From the NCBI GenBank assembly GCA_945859605.1, contig OX243817.1:18025884-18089883 (forward strand): a DNA stretch of 64,000 nucleotides, read 5' to 3'. This document shows positions 22,486 through 37,400 of the stretch, piece by piece. The notes under the pieces were generated by a model. It was not told the origin of the DNA, made no database searches, and saw nothing but the letters and a program-made list of their open reading frames with translations. The position numbers and the translations under genes are program-made. Source of the stretch: Lumbricus rubellus. Lineage: Eukaryota; Annelida; Clitellata; Crassiclitellata; Lumbricidae. Within the stretch, counting starts at the first letter, position 1; each line of letters begins with the position of its first letter.

Positions 22486-25400
22486 ATGTTGGCAGCGTTG
22501 ACGTGGGTTGTTGTCCTGTTGACCGCCGCGTCCGTTCCAATTCACTTCGTGTTGACCAAGTTGTCGAGAAAAAGGTTCGTTTTCCAATTCTTTTGCAATT
22601 ATTATTAATGTGCTGTCGGCTGGATTAAAATTATTTTTGGTGGTGGTGGGGGTGGTTGGTTGAGGGAGTCAATTGATAGATTAGACAGCAGAGAGTTAAT
22701 CAAGACGAGGATACGGGCGATGATGGAAGTTGGCAAGAATGTGCAGCTGACGAACGAAAGATGAATGAATTCTGCTTCATTAAATGGAGTGGCTATTTTT
22801 TACAGGGTATGGATGGAATTTATCAGTTGTCCTTTCAAGATAATCCTCTAAAGTGCTGACAGCTGATGCGCTGCTGTCACATTGGCAGATCTGATGCCAG
22901 AGGCATCCGTCCTTTCAAGCGTATAATTGGAATAAATGGATTCTATACGTGGGACGGAGTGCATTATTAAGCGGATCTTTATTGGAATGACATCTCCGTA
23001 TACTATTGTTCTCGTCTGGATACCAGGTTTTTTTGCGTGATGCTGCTGATGCTGATGTGAAGGCGGCAGTGGGAGTCATGTTTCCAATGAATTTATCTTT
23101 CCTATCATTCATCCTTTATCAGAGCGTCTCTCTGCTTCCGCATCTTGTCTGTTGCTGATCGCTCATGAATTTTTTCATCAGTCTTAGATGTCTGCCTTCA
23201 AAACCCTGCTGTCGCATTTTGGAGATTAATTTCCTGTCAGTGATGGACTGATGATAGCGCTGTGAGTAAGACGTCTCCAGGTGCTCTGTTAAGTTTGCCT
23301 GCCCAGCATTACATAACACAGTTGAAACCGAAACATTGACTTTAAAAGCAATTCATTTTACTCCACGTGTCTTTTTGTGCTGTCTGTTCTTCTGTATTTT
23401 TGAATGATTAGAGTCCTTGGGTTGTACTGACTTATGCTACATTAATTGTGTTTTGTCCTGCTGCTACAGAAGTAATTCTTCTTCAAGAATGGGCTTGTTT
23501 AGTCTTTGAAAGGGGAAGTGCCAAACTATTGAAATGTGCATTCTGTATTTTTGACAAAGTCCAATTTAAGTTATTTCTGACTAAGTCCAATTTAAGTGAA
23601 TGCTTAAAGTTTTTACTTAGAGTCAATCTCTTATGACAGGTTTTAGAGGCTTAGAATGAATTGCAGATGTATGATATTGTGCAGATAGAAATAAAATAAA
23701 CACCAATATAACAGTAATGTGAATAAGAACTATATTAATGAAATTAAGACTGATATACCAATTATAACAATATGAACTGTAGCAATAAAAACCCCAGCTC
23801 TTTTGCATTTTGACTTAAATGAAGCCAACAACTAATTAAATTAAATATGGCAATTACCATTACATAAAATTGCTACATGTATAACTGGTGCAGATACCCT
23901 TTCTGAAATTTCAGGATCAATCCTGTAACTGCTTACGAGTGTAGAAAAAGAAATTGACTATAAATTATGTCCGTTACCTTTCCAGTCTGTGCTGCCTTAA
24001 GAATAAATGGCAGGATGGCATTAAGATTTGAAAATAAGTGTGTGGACGCCGTCCATGACCGTCCTGTCACACACACTTTAAGCCTTGTGTTTAGTCCTGC
24101 AGAGGCAGAGAAGCACCTGGAAATTGCTGAAGTGGTCTACTAAAAAAGTTGCATAATTTTCTTAATATGGAAATCTATTTTAAAACTGCACTACACTAGT
24201 ACCGTATTCGTTATTTTCATAGGCAAAAATCTGTAGTCCTACATAACTTTTGGGATAGATTTCTTAGAGGGATGAATTTAAAATTTTCTTGGGGGGGAAC
24301 AAATGGGCTCTAACCAAACCTTTGAGGGGACAGTTCCCCTCTGTGCCCCATGATTTACACCACTGATTATGCTACATAAAAAGGGCACAGGTCTAGGAAC
24401 CCTGTTTAAACACAAGAAATGCCTAAAACATTTATTTCTACCTGCAATTGAGGCATTGCACAAAATGTTTAGCGGTCTCCTCAATGAGAGCAACTCAACT
24501 GGATTTGACTTGGATGCATTTCCCAGAAAAGCATACCATTTTCCTCGTCAAGAAACTTGATGACCACCTTTTTTAGTCATACAGTACTTTTTCTGTTACT
24601 CTTTGTCACCTTTCCTCCGATTGACTTCCTGCAAACCTCGAGGGGGGCACATCCACTCTCCACACCAGAATAGCTGGTGATAAATAAATAAATTTTTTAA
24701 TGGGGGGCCATGGTCGGATTTGCCTCCCTGGATCCGTCCCTGATTGCCATTGATTAGTTAATCAAGCTTACACGCTCAGCTTAGTTAAATGAGCTTACAC
24801 CTTTCGGTTTCAATTGTAGTTGTAAATTTATCTCTACATTATGCATGGATTAATAATTATACTCACTTTTCTCATTTTGATTATTCTGTGATGTAATATG
24901 TCTCTGTTTTATTTGAATTTGTTAATCTGAAGCGATCAGCTGGATTTCATTTCTAGGAATGGCATGGCATTGTAATTTATATTAAATCTGAGAATTATTT
25001 AGTTCAGGCTGGTGATATAAATATTTGTTTTTATAAATATCTGTTACAGCTCCGTATTTAACACTCTTTGTTTGTATGGGTATTCGATTTAAGGAGGCAT
25101 TTTCAAAAACATTGACCTCCAAGTTTACCCACAGCTTGACTTGCGAGTCATATTCACATGATTGGCCAAGCATTTAGCTCTGCCAAATGTGATGTTTCTT
25201 CTATTAACCATTTTTATGTCTTAGCAGTTTTAAAACATTAATTTTATTTTGGGTTTATATGAGTTAGAAAATTGCATATGACTGATTTCTATGAAATTGG
25301 TAAGTTTTAGATTAGAGTCCATGACTTGAAGAAGTACATTTTGGAATGTAGTCAATAAAGGTCTTCAGGCGAGTAATGCATACGGATTTATTTTGCAGGT

Positions 25401-28400
25401 GTTGATAATAAGACATTTGCGTTGTAATCTAATTAGGGAAGATAACGAGTTTTCTTAGGGATAACGATACATGTGGATTTGCGCATAATTCTGTTACAGG
25501 AGGCCTTTGGAATAGGGTTGTTATTATTACAGACATTTTCCAAATGTTCCTCTGCCTCGTCGCTCATTATGCGCTGCAGTCGACTTTGCCAAAATAAACA
25601 ATGTCTGCCTGGGAAATCTGCCTACCAAATGGACAGTTGGGTGGGTGAGAAATCCTCCCAGTGGGGCGACCGGCTGCGGGAGGTGGCGGGACATGTTTGT
25701 GTTGAAAAGTTTTCGCGAACACCTTCGTATCAAGCAAACAGCGGGACGTCAAATTCTGTTTGGTGTTCTGCGATGAGAAAGTTATTTCGCAATCCGGGGA
25801 GATTTTTGGCCATCTTGATGGCGTTAAGGAATATGTAACACCCTCTGGCCGGCCTGCATTGTCGGTTTACAAACATTCTCTGGATGGAATCTAACCACAG
25901 AAAACTTTCACAGTTCCTGTTTGCTCTGTTTTTTTAAACGATTTGATGAAGGGAATAGATGTCCAAGTAAGCATGTCCAAGCGTGTATAGTTTGAAGAAT
26001 GTTGTTTTCCATGTAAATGATTTGCTGAAGGGGGGTTTGGTTGATCGTGTTTTTAAAACAATCTCATGAAGGAAGTGAGCACGAGTTTACATACCTTGCG
26101 GTTTACATGTTTGGTGAAAGCTGCGTAAGCACGGCTTTTAAAATGTTATTTTATTTGAAGATATAGCAGATTTTGAAGCAGTCTGTTTGTTGCTCATTTT
26201 CACTTTTTAAAAGCCTGAAATTTATTCATTGATTCCCCAGGTGGAAATTTTATAGTTTCTTGGCACTTCAACTAACGTATTAAATGCTTTTATTGATTTA
26301 CATTGTTTTTCTAATTCCCTTTACGAGTTTTGCGTTCTATTTGCATTGTAAGATTTTGTTTTCTTTGAGCTGTCTTACATAATTTGTGACACCTTTGTTC
26401 ATTTTTATTTGAAAATTTATGAGTCTGGATTGCTTTCTTATCATGTTTTCTTTTGTCAAGTTTCATATCTGCCTCAGGATCTAAGTTTTCCTTTGATGGT
26501 CGGCCGGCTATTCATTATTATTCTTGCTGCAAGTCTCCGTACGTTATTGCATGCTGATTGCATTGATATCGATTTGCATGTTTCTCTCTCTGTCTGTGTG
26601 TTAAATCACTGTGATTGGCTAATACTTGCATGTATATGTGCAGACATGCTTGCATACCTACCTACCTACCTACCTACCTATCTACGTACATACATACATA
26701 TATGCATACATACAATCGTATATACATGTATATATATATATATATTATACACATATATTCAGTCATATATATATATATTACATATATTATATTTTATATA
26801 ATAGTGTTATATTATATATAATAATAATATATATGTATATATATATTATATATAATATAAAATATATATGTATATATATATATTATATAGTGTTTGTAAC
26901 CTTTATAGAGGCTATTTTGCAGACTGCCATTTCCTCATTTATTTCCGAAAGCTGTAATGAAGAATCAAGTCAACAATCTTTTCTACTTCTCTAACACATA
27001 GTTCTGTCTTTGCTAGTGCCCTGTGCCTGACAAAACAATGTCTACAAGTGGCAGAAACATGTGTGGCCAGGCGCTAAATTATTTGTTAATGAAGGTCTGT
27101 CAGTGTTGCTTACAACCAGACACTTTCGACAAGCTTCAGTTAATAAGAACTTCGGTGTTCTAGACAGACACATAATGGTGTAATATTGGCACAAAACTGC
27201 ATTGGCTTCTAAAGATTCTGCAATGATGATTTGAGTGTCTAGATGGTAGGCCACTTTAATTTTACTTTGTGCTAAGAAGGTTGGCTATTGTACAACTCTT
27301 GACTTTGTGGGTGTCCTTTTGCGAGTCAATGATAGATTACAAGACCAAAGCCAGAGTTGTTACAGGAGTGTTTGAAACAATATACATGCGTGTCAAAGCT
27401 TTGGAACCTGTTGGACTACAGTTGATAATATACATGTACGTGTAATCTTGATAAATCGTAAATCTTGATAGCAATGCTGCTGGAGCTTGCATTTCCAACG
27501 CAATTCTCCATTATTCAGAATTAATTGGATGTAATGTATATATATATATATTCATATATATATGATTTATATATATTTATATAATTATATTTTATGTAAA
27601 ATATATATATTCTATGTAATATATAATATAAATATTCTATGTGATATATATATATAATATACATAATATATATGTATGTACTATTTAGGTGTCTGGATAC
27701 ATCAATTCTCAAAAGGTGCTCTTCACTGTAATTTGATTACATTAAAAGTTGTACAGGAATACCCGTAAATGTGATTGTGATCAATTGATGTCACGTATAA
27801 TTAATTTGTCAGTCTTTTACAAGAGCATGACAATCAGCCAATGGCGAATCTTCTCTGCATGATGGTTGTGTCATGTTACAGATGGAGAATCACAGGAGGA
27901 AGTGGAATTTTTTGACAGAACATGATTGTGCTTATTCCAAGCTTTGCAATCAAGCCTGCCAATCTGAGAGGTGTGACGTATGTCCGGTTGCATGACGCTT
28001 TGAAATATCAGATTTAGCCTATATACGGGGTGGTCTTCAACTGTACAGGCAAACTCTTTCAGCAATGGACAGTCTGTCTGCCTTGCAGGACTCGGCTTGT
28101 ATGTTTGGCTGTTTATTCCAAATCTAGGTGTAAAGAACCAGAGAAAAATATTCCGTTTCTCTTGTTAGGAATTCTGTGTGCATGATGTAATCTTACATTA
28201 ATCTTGCCCCTTGTCCAATCAATGCCTACGTCATTTTCCTAACAGTGCAGCTGTATTTTCCATCACATTGTGTATGTGTTTGTATGTTTGTATATGTTTC
28301 TATGTGTTTGTATGTTTGTTACAGAAGAGAAGGCGAGCCACCTGTTGTCTGCGGACATTTCCTCTTTGGAAGTGCGCTCGACTTTGGCCAGGACGCGATT

Positions 28401-31400
28401 CAGTTTCTCCATCGCGCGTGCGCAAAGCACGGCAAGGTGTTCACGATGCGCCTCATCAACCAGTACATCACCGTCATCATGGATCCGCACAGCTACGAGT
28501 CGGTCGGCAAGAACCGCCTGCTCGACTTTGACCCGATCCAGAAGCAGGTCAACTGGAACGTGTTCAGCTTCGTGCTGCGCCACCCGAAGAAGATGATCAA
28601 GGAGACGGGTAAGACGGTGCGCGGTCCGTACCTCCAGCAGGGCATGGACAACTTCGCGAAGAACCTGGACATCGCGTGCCGCAAGATGGGGTCGGAGGGG
28701 AAGTCGGTGGGGCTGCGGGACTTCACGGCGGACACGATCTTCAGTTCCATCTTCAACACCGTGTTCGGCCACTCGGACCACCAGCCGTTCCACGCGAAGA
28801 TGGTCTACCGCAACTTCGAGATCTTCCACAAGTTCTTCAACTTCTTCTGGCTCGGCTTTCCGAAGGGCTGGTTCCCGGACGCGATGGGCGCGCTGAAGCA
28901 GCTGCTGCTGATGCCCGACGCGGCCGACCTCCTCCGCCGGGACGACCTGTCCGCGTACATCCGCCGGGCGATCGAGTACATGCAGCAGGAGGGGCAGACG
29001 GAGAGTGACATCAAGGGTCACAATCTCGTCTATTTGCACGTCAACTACAACACCTTTCGCTTTGCCTTCTGGGTGCTGAGCAACCTCCTCGAGCACGAGG
29101 ATGCGATGGAGGCGCTCCAGAAGGAGATTCGGGAAATGGTAGACTTGCACTACAACCCAAAGACGAACACAGCGACGTTCAGCGTGAAGGAAGTGGAAGA
29201 GATGAAGGTGCTAGGTAAGACATCGTTATGTTCTGCTCGGCCTAAAGTGCATATGAACTAGTGCGCTCCAAAACGGGGTCTTTAGTCTGTTCTTTATAAA
29301 TGTAGTATCAAATTTGCTTAGTGCTCTTTCATTTTCACGACTGCGCTGAAACGGTTAGATTATGTTATTCTAATAATTTTCTTACTGCTGTGGTTCTTCT
29401 AGTGACGGTGAAGATATCGTAATCATTAGAATGACAATTGTAGTCTGGATCAATACTCGAAAGCCAATTCCAAGGCTCCAGCTTATTCACAAACTGTGCT
29501 GCATCAAGACAGAGGGGTTGTCCAAAAGGTAATGAAAAGGGGGATCAACTCAAGGGTATCCAGATCAAAAGAGACAGGTATCAGTTATGTTGAGAAGAAC
29601 TGGAAGACAGACGATCAAATGAGTGAGGGTGGGGAAACTGGGAATTCTTGAAAAGGTGAGAATTTAGTTGTGAGTGAAAAGAAGCCTGGGATGAAGGGTG
29701 ATAGATAGAGGAGCCTGAAGAAGATGATAGAGGATGGGTGGCAGTGTTTGGTAGTCCTGTATTGAAGTTGCGACGTTGCTTATGATCCATCATAAACTAT
29801 GTTATAATAAGAAGTCTTCTACTTTGCTACAAACGTCGTCGTTATGTGTTCTGTGTTTGCGCAAGATGCAAAATAAAAAAAAAACTGTATGTTTAAAGGC
29901 TCTGCTTATAGAACTAGGCGGTGCATGACTGGGATGATGGCGGCAGATTCTGTTCTGTGGTTTTTGCCTTCTACAAAATATATCTGAAAGAACTTTAAAC
30001 GGAAAGCCTCTTCTGACTGAGGACATAAGTCATCTAGCTGTAGGTAGTTGTCATATGTCTCTAATTACTATGGCTCATCGCTGATAGAATCTCATGCCAC
30101 TCGGAATGGGCCGGAAGCTTTACGGGGGTGATACATAAATCTTAAATTGTGCTACATTAAAAATCTTTGTTTTAAAACTTCAGACGGACCATTTGCAGCA
30201 AAAATCATACTGTAAGGAGCTAGTTATCGCGAAAGTTTCACCCACCTAATACTGTGCATCTCGAGTCCAGCCGATTTGTCTTGTATTCTGAGTAAGATTA
30301 GATCTATAGGAAAATCACTGGATTGTTACATAATTACCTGTTTTGCAGCAGGTGTTATGTTGGATTGAAAACTTTTAGTTTAAAATGTCACAAACGGTGT
30401 GCAGTAAAGAAAATTAGTAAATTTCTTTGTCCTGTCTTTTTCATGATTAACGCACAATTTATTGCTCTGCAGTTTGCAATTTTTTCCCTCCGTCATCTGC
30501 AATTTGTTAGAAATTTTTAGATTGCTTCGAAGCGTTGCAAGCGTATCCCGTAAATAATCGAGTGGCTGGGAGGGGAGGGCTCCAGCCAAATATTTATACA
30601 TATGTTGGTAGAGATTGCTTTCTTCAATCTTCACGCTAAAGTTCTTGAAATTAAATTTGACGGAATTGCAGATTGGGGGACACTCCTGAACACTATGACT
30701 GATTATGCTCTGTTAGTTAGCATATGGTTATCGTTAAGTCAATGATTCCCTAACTGAACAGTGAATACGGAAGACGTTACATTACATTTTCTGTGTCCTT
30801 CAGATGCTCTAAGACAGCGGTTCCCAACCCGTGGCTCGCCAGGCCTAGAAAAATGGCCCTCATCTATCAAACAATTTTAAAAAACAGATATGTATGAAAA
30901 AATTGACAATTTGGACAGGATGGAACACACAGGCCTAATTATTTTCCAATGCAAATTATTTTATTTTGACGTCTATAAATAACATCAAACATTCTATCTT
31001 GAATCAATTATACCTATAACATTTTTATTTGCTTTTAGTTAATTAAATTTTAGCCTTGTGGCCCCCTGATGTCCTTCAACTAAGAAAAAGTGGCCGTCGT
31101 GTCCTCCAACGTAGAAAAAGTGGCCCTAAGTGAAAAAATGTGTGGAACCACTGCTCTAAGAGACAACCGTTATTTATCCATTAGACAAATATGACAAGCA
31201 TGCCAGTGATTAGACCATTGTCATTATTATTCTTTTCCGTGGCGCCGCGACCTTGACCCGCTCCCATTTTTGACTGCAGTTCACACGAGTGGCCTTGCCG
31301 GCTGCAGCGACGCCGCCGCCGCCATCAATTGAAGCGAAATTGCTGTTTTGCTTTTCATTACGTAACTCCAAGATAAATGAAGTCATCGAGAAAGACTCTG

Positions 31401-34400
31401 CTCTGCTGTACAATGTCCCTCATCTTCGTTGCTGTTGTCGTCGTCGTCGTATGACAAATCCTTTCACGTTGGCCAAGCCACTAAAAAATTTCTCCTCGTC
31501 CAGATGCCTGAAATCTGATGCAAATGTCGAGTAGTGGCCCTGATTAGCTCACTTAGTCGTAGATTAAATCGAAAGAAAAACCAAAGACTAGGAATATTTT
31601 TCAATTATCTCACTGCATCTTATCTTGATTGAAGTCAAACTAAGCTTTTCGTTGTTCTAATGTGTCCCAGGCTACATTGTAATTTTGTTTAGTAATAGGC
31701 TCGGCGTATGGCAATAATTTAACTTCGAGAGGCGGCTCGGAAAACTATTACCTCATGATTTTGAAATATACAGAGCTTTCTGGAAGTGCTTAATCAAAAG
31801 ACGTGTTACCGTGTCTGCCCCACACAAGTTTTCTCCGTTTCTTTTTGGAAACTGATTGATAGCAATCACCGTTAAATGAGTTCTGCTGCGAAATGAAACT
31901 CTGAATTAAAAGCAGATTTAATTTTTGTCATTATTTCAAAACTTTTAATAGGTTCTGGATATCTAGCACGGACAAACACGCCTGTATGCATGCTCACTAA
32001 CGCATATGCACACAGGCGAACAGAATTGATGTTGAAGATTTTTTAAGTATTACTGTGCAAGCCTTTGATGTCTAGCATAGTCGTAAATAATACAGTGTCT
32101 TTCTGATTGGGAGATTGTTATATGTTTGAGCTGAAACACAGACATGACAATTGTAGCATAACTGCCAGACTGAGCCTGCCCTAATGGCTCGTATGGCACA
32201 ATGACAAATTGCCAATTTCATGTTGAAGATTTGAACCATGTACATTGCGATTAAAGACAGCAGCATTACCAATTGGCTAGCCCCTTTTGACATATCATCC
32301 ACTCTAATTCCTTCTCTTTAGGTTGGTGCAAACGTTTATGCAACTCATAATGCGCTACAAAAAAATAATTAGTTCTGCTTATTCATGTAGGAGTCACAGT
32401 ATTTAGCTACGGTAAAAGCTGATTGAGACTTCATACATATGACTAATGTTTATTAAACTGTGGTATTTCTTATAGGTGTGGCTTCAGTATTGAAGCCAGT
32501 AGGGAAGGTATTAGAGATTGACAATGATCAGGGAAATGTACTTTGACTAGTCAGAACTCAGAAGTACAGTTAGAGGAGTTACTATTGAATGTATGAGGCA
32601 TGCTTAAGACGTTTTTTTTTGTTATTCTCATGAGATCAGTGAAAATATTTTTGCTGGCTATAAATCAATTTTCCAACCTGCTTTTCCTGTGGTCACATCA
32701 GCTGCTTATTCTTAAAGTGGTAGCAGCAGTCAGTTATAATTAAACAAGCTATACTAATAATAAGACGAACAGACAGTTTATTTACAGTTTAATTTCTTTA
32801 GTGGGGAGTCTGATGTGTACTTTGTAGGTTATTCTGTGCTATTAGGTGAATCTTGAATCCAATTCTTACTTTAGAAGCAAACTTTAATAGACTATTTCTG
32901 AGACAATAAAAGTTGACTAAAGTATTCATAATCGGAATTTGATTCTTTGGCAAAATTTAGTATGCCAAGCAATTAAAGATTATGTGATTTTTAGTATTTT
33001 ATATATATATATATATCTAAATATAATTATTTTAAAATGTTTCATTACATTATTTTTTATTATTGTGCCTATTATCTGTAAAACCAACATTGCGGCCAAT
33101 TTATACTTATGATTCTCATCTGTAGTATCTGAATTAGCTGAATTAGTTAATTTGAAAAGTAATTATATTAAGTAATTAGTTGATGTATTAATAAAGTTGA
33201 ATTAGTTAATTTTAAAAGTAATTATATTCAGTAATTAGTTAACATATTAATAAAGTAATCATGTACAATAATTAGTCATTTCTTTTCAGTAACTGGTCTC
33301 TGTATCTGATTGTTTCTAAAAGTAACTAAGTTACATTAGTTTGCAGCAAACCTGTTTTTAAAACGTCATGCATCCATCTCTTTGTATAGGATACCATGCA
33401 TCTGACGTGTCTATGGCATTTAGACATTAGTCTTCACAACTGCTTCGAAAACTCACAGCTTATAAATGCTTTATTTTCACCGTTCAAATCGTCTTGCTTG
33501 CGTTTTTACAAACGTGCTTTTGTAGTAAAACTAACTTGTGATACATACATAATCAGCCCCGTCACTCATGGTCCATAAAGTTATGAAAGCTTGTCTTGCA
33601 GGCTTGTACACAATGTATATCACAAATCCTGTCTACTAATAGTTTAAGCAGCTTTCAAGGTTGGAAGTTAAGTGTATGCAAAGCTGTCTAAACTACAAAA
33701 GTGTGTTTTACGATGCTGTTATCTTTAGCAGAAAATACATTTGGCACAGTTCTGACTGCTGGACCAGCAAATGCATTTGTCACTTTCTTAGCAGATAATA
33801 TGGTAAAGACTCAGTGTTTCTAGACTTTAACCGAGGTCCTGTCTTGCCATTTTCCTCCATCTGCTGTTGAAACCCTCTAGAAAATAAAAATATCCAGATT
33901 TTGAAACTTGATCATCCCCCCCCCCCCCCCCCCAACCCCCGCCAAATCATTTCAAGAAACGATCTGTATCCAACAACTGTCGAGCTCTAAAAATTGCCTC
34001 CTACTCTACGCGCTTATTCAGTAATAAAATCACTTCTACTAGCTTTGGTCTGCATTCTGGCAGTGTTGATTTTCTGCAGATCTAACCAATTTACCTACTT
34101 GCTTACTGACAGTTGTCATGGCAACTGATGTGATTACCTGGTAAGAAATGGGGTACATGTGATGAAACGGTGACTAAACAGCCAACAGACAGCAAGAGCT
34201 GCTGCAGTACTGGCTGCCTTTGAATATACCATTATGCAAAGTACTGGACTTGAAACACGATTCATGAATGGATTGAACTTGTTCGTGCTCAGCTGTTCAT
34301 ATTCACCTGAGTTTGATCACATGTTGAAGACCGTCTTTTCATGATCATTTGTTTATACTTATCTGTTTATACTCATCTGTTTATGCTCATTTGTTTATGC

Positions 34401-37400
34401 TAATCTGTTTATTCTCATCTGTTTATACTCATCTGTTTATGCTCATCTGTTTATACTCATCTGTTTATACTCATCTGTTTATACTCATCTGTTTATGATC
34501 ATCTGTTTATACTCATCTGTTTATAATCATCTGTTTATACTCATCTGTTTATACTCATCTGTTTATACTCATCTGTTTATACTCATCTGTTTATACTCAT
34601 CTGTTTATTCTCATCTGTTTATACTCATCTGTTTATGCTCATCTGTTTATGCTCATCTGTTCATGCTCATCTGTTTATGCTCATCTGTTTATGATCATCT
34701 GTTTATACTCATGAATCTGTTTATGCTCATCTGTTTATGCTCATCTGTTCATGCTCATCTGTTTATGCTCATCTGTTTATGATCATCTGTTTATACTCAT
34801 GAATCTGTTTATACTCATCTGTTTATGCTCATCTGTTCATGCTCATCTGTTTATGCTCATCTGTTTATGATCATCTGTTTATACTCATGAATCTGTTTAT
34901 ACTCATCTGTTTATGCTCATCTGTTTATACTCATCTGTTTATGCTCATCTGTTTATGCTCATCTGTTTATACTCATCTGTTTATGCTCATCTGTTTATGC
35001 TCATCTGTTTCAACCCCCCAGTCTTTCTTAGAGCCCCATATTAAACTCTGCTTTTCGCACCTCAATTCCAAGTTTATCGTAGGCCAACCCCCCAGTTATT
35101 TTTCCACAATTCTCACACTGTGGTATCCTGTGTAATTGTTGTTTTGCAGATAGTATCGTTCAGGAGACGTGTCGCCTGTCAAGTGGTGTTTTCATCATAA
35201 GATATATCGTCGATGATACCAGATTTTCCACAAGCGATGGGAAGTCGTTTCTGCTGCGGAAGGGGGATCGACTCGCCTTCTACCCACCTGCCACACACAA
35301 GGACCCAGAAGTCTTCGAGAATCCTCTCGTAAGTTAATCCTCCTCTCGTTGATTTTAGTGGCGACCGTGTTATGCTAACCTTGCCGTTGCTATGGTACAC
35401 CAGGGTGAGAATTGCCAGGGGTTTGGGGGTTTAAACCCCCCCAGTCATTTTTAGAGCCCCATGTTAAAGTATGTTTTTCACACCCAAATTCAAAGTGGAT
35501 TATTGTCCAACCCCCGGCCCCCCCAAGTCATTTTTCCACAATTCTTACACTGTGGTACACTGTTAATTCAAAGTCATCATGAACATGCTTGCTGCAAAGA
35601 AGTCCATGTTTAGCGCTAAATGCAGCTGTTTAACAAATTTATATACGCCAGTGTTGACTGTTGAGTTTATAGATTTGTTTGACCATTCATCTGTAATGAG
35701 CTCCCTTCAATGCTGTGTAACTTATTACATTTGACCAATTAAACTTTGTTTCATGCAGCTTTCACATCTTTTCTCTTTTGCCATGGGTAGGCTGAGAGCG
35801 CTCCTGAGTATGTTTATTGAAGGGCAGTAGATAAGTCCATGGAATGAATGAATGAGTGAGTGAATGAATGAGTGAGTGAGTGAGTGAGTGAGTGAGTGAG
35901 AGTGAGTGAATGAATGAATGAATGAATGATTGGCACAGATTGCTTCATGTTAAGAAGAATGGTGAGGAAGATGGAGGGAATGCATGGATAAGTATTATAT
36001 CTATAAAAAAATTATGAAACTTATAATATACTTGATAGCTGTTCGGTCATTATTTTATTCAATCAATCTAGCATCTTGTCTTTTAGACAGTCACCAAGCA
36101 AGTGAGTTGGTCAACAAGGGTGTGATTTCTTTATGTGGGCTAGAATGGAGTAAATTTGGTATAACTTGGGTGTTTCAGACAAGGATACATGTTCTTATGA
36201 GTGATATGACTGTGGTCAGAATTAATGGCTGAGCTAAATCACTTCATTTTGTTCAAAGCAATGGACTTTGCTTTAGTTCGAACCTTTGACTGTGGAGAAT
36301 TTTGGGTGTGTAGGCAGCCACCCAATAACCAAGCCCAGAACACATTAGGAAAGTATGTCAGGTCCGTTTTGTCCTTGTTTTGCTCGTCGGTTTATTAATT
36401 GCTTTGAAGGACTTTTCAAGCATGAATCGTCAACAGAAATGCATAACAGCCATCCCAAATATTTCCTTATGATGATGATGATGATGATGATGATGATAAT
36501 GAGTTCTCTGCCCAAAGGCAGGTTCATTGGCTTTACGCCTCTGGGGATGAGATGAGTGAGGTGGTTTCCCGTTGCCTTCCTCACAGAGAATTGGGGGTGA
36601 GCACTGAGCAACTTGTCCAAGGTCACTACATAGTGGCTTGAGGTAGATTCGAACCTGCGACCCTTCGGTCACAAGGCGACAAACTTATCGCTACACCACC
36701 GTGTTCCCAAGGGCGTAACTTTCTCACAGAAAGTGGTGGTGACTTTTCCTATTCTCACTACTCTTCCTTTTTCTCTTCTCTCGTCTTCCTCTGCCTCTTC
36801 CCCAAACGCGAATTTAGTATACTTCAGGCCATGTCCGACACCTTAGGTCACCCGCAAAGTCGAAGAGTAGGCTACATGTTTACATTTTGTTTAGCTTATA
36901 GACCTAACTAGGGGAGAATGTCCAGCATTGGGACAAATTTTACATTTTATTGCACACAATCGGTGTTAGTTGTAGTACATATATGCCTATATTGTTTATA
37001 TAGTCTGAAACAGCAACGTTTCATGAACCGAAAATGATTTTTGACAATATCTAAATGAGTAGATTAAACAATGATACAATCACAAATTTAGTCAATGCGA
37101 ACAAGCTTCCATTGACCCATATAATCCTAATAAAAAAAATAGCCATACGGGTCAATTTCAAGTGAGTGCAACGTAACATATCTATACCCATCCTGATAGC
37201 ATTCATTTTTCATGTGAATTTGATAATTAGCCTATAATTTAGACCTTTTATAGAAACTGTGAAAGCGAATCTAAACTATAGCCTAACGGACCTGAGATGA
37301 ACTAATGTGGTCTCTTTGTCTTCTCCCTCTCTGAGAAAGACCACACAGAATGCTATATATTATGATCTGTATAATTATGTCACAGACACAGTTGTATTGA

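Larger units (their letters stand above)
22575..28324 (+). other. P450 intron 1 (5.75 kb)
   Basis: GTTCGT donor to TTGTTACAG acceptor. Contains transposon scraps: a repeat at 24001-24090, a fragment at 24262-24366 that ends in TTTACACCACTG, and a hAT-like end (GGATCCGTCCCTG) at about 24729-24741. It also has an ACCT/ATAC tract (26655-26720) and AT-rich microsatellites (26720-26890, 27535-27675). No second gene recognised. Confidence 0.6.
29215..35149 (+). other. P450 intron 2 (5.9 kb)
   Basis: Donor GTAAGA, acceptor TGTTTTGCAG. Contains a hAT MITE (30815-31153), a poly-C run (33915-33933), the 14-bp minisatellite (34340-35012) and a G-rich repeat that ends about 27 bp before the acceptor. 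Confidence 0.7.

Noticed and set aside
23119..23319. 66-codon minus-strand frame in P450 intron 1
   Set aside because: Polar and superficially protein-like, but I could not tie it to a family or to splice sites.
25473..25838. 121-codon frame in P450 intron 1
   Set aside because: No domain resemblance, overlaps frames on the other strand, and no exon signals.
28263..29150. 295-codon open frame on the minus strand
   Set aside because: Mirror of GC-rich P450 exon 2; Arg/Val/Leu-rich with no domain, while the plus strand has clear P450 motifs.
34340..35012. CRISPR-like array
   Set aside because: Head-to-tail 14-bp minisatellite without spacers in eukaryotic DNA.
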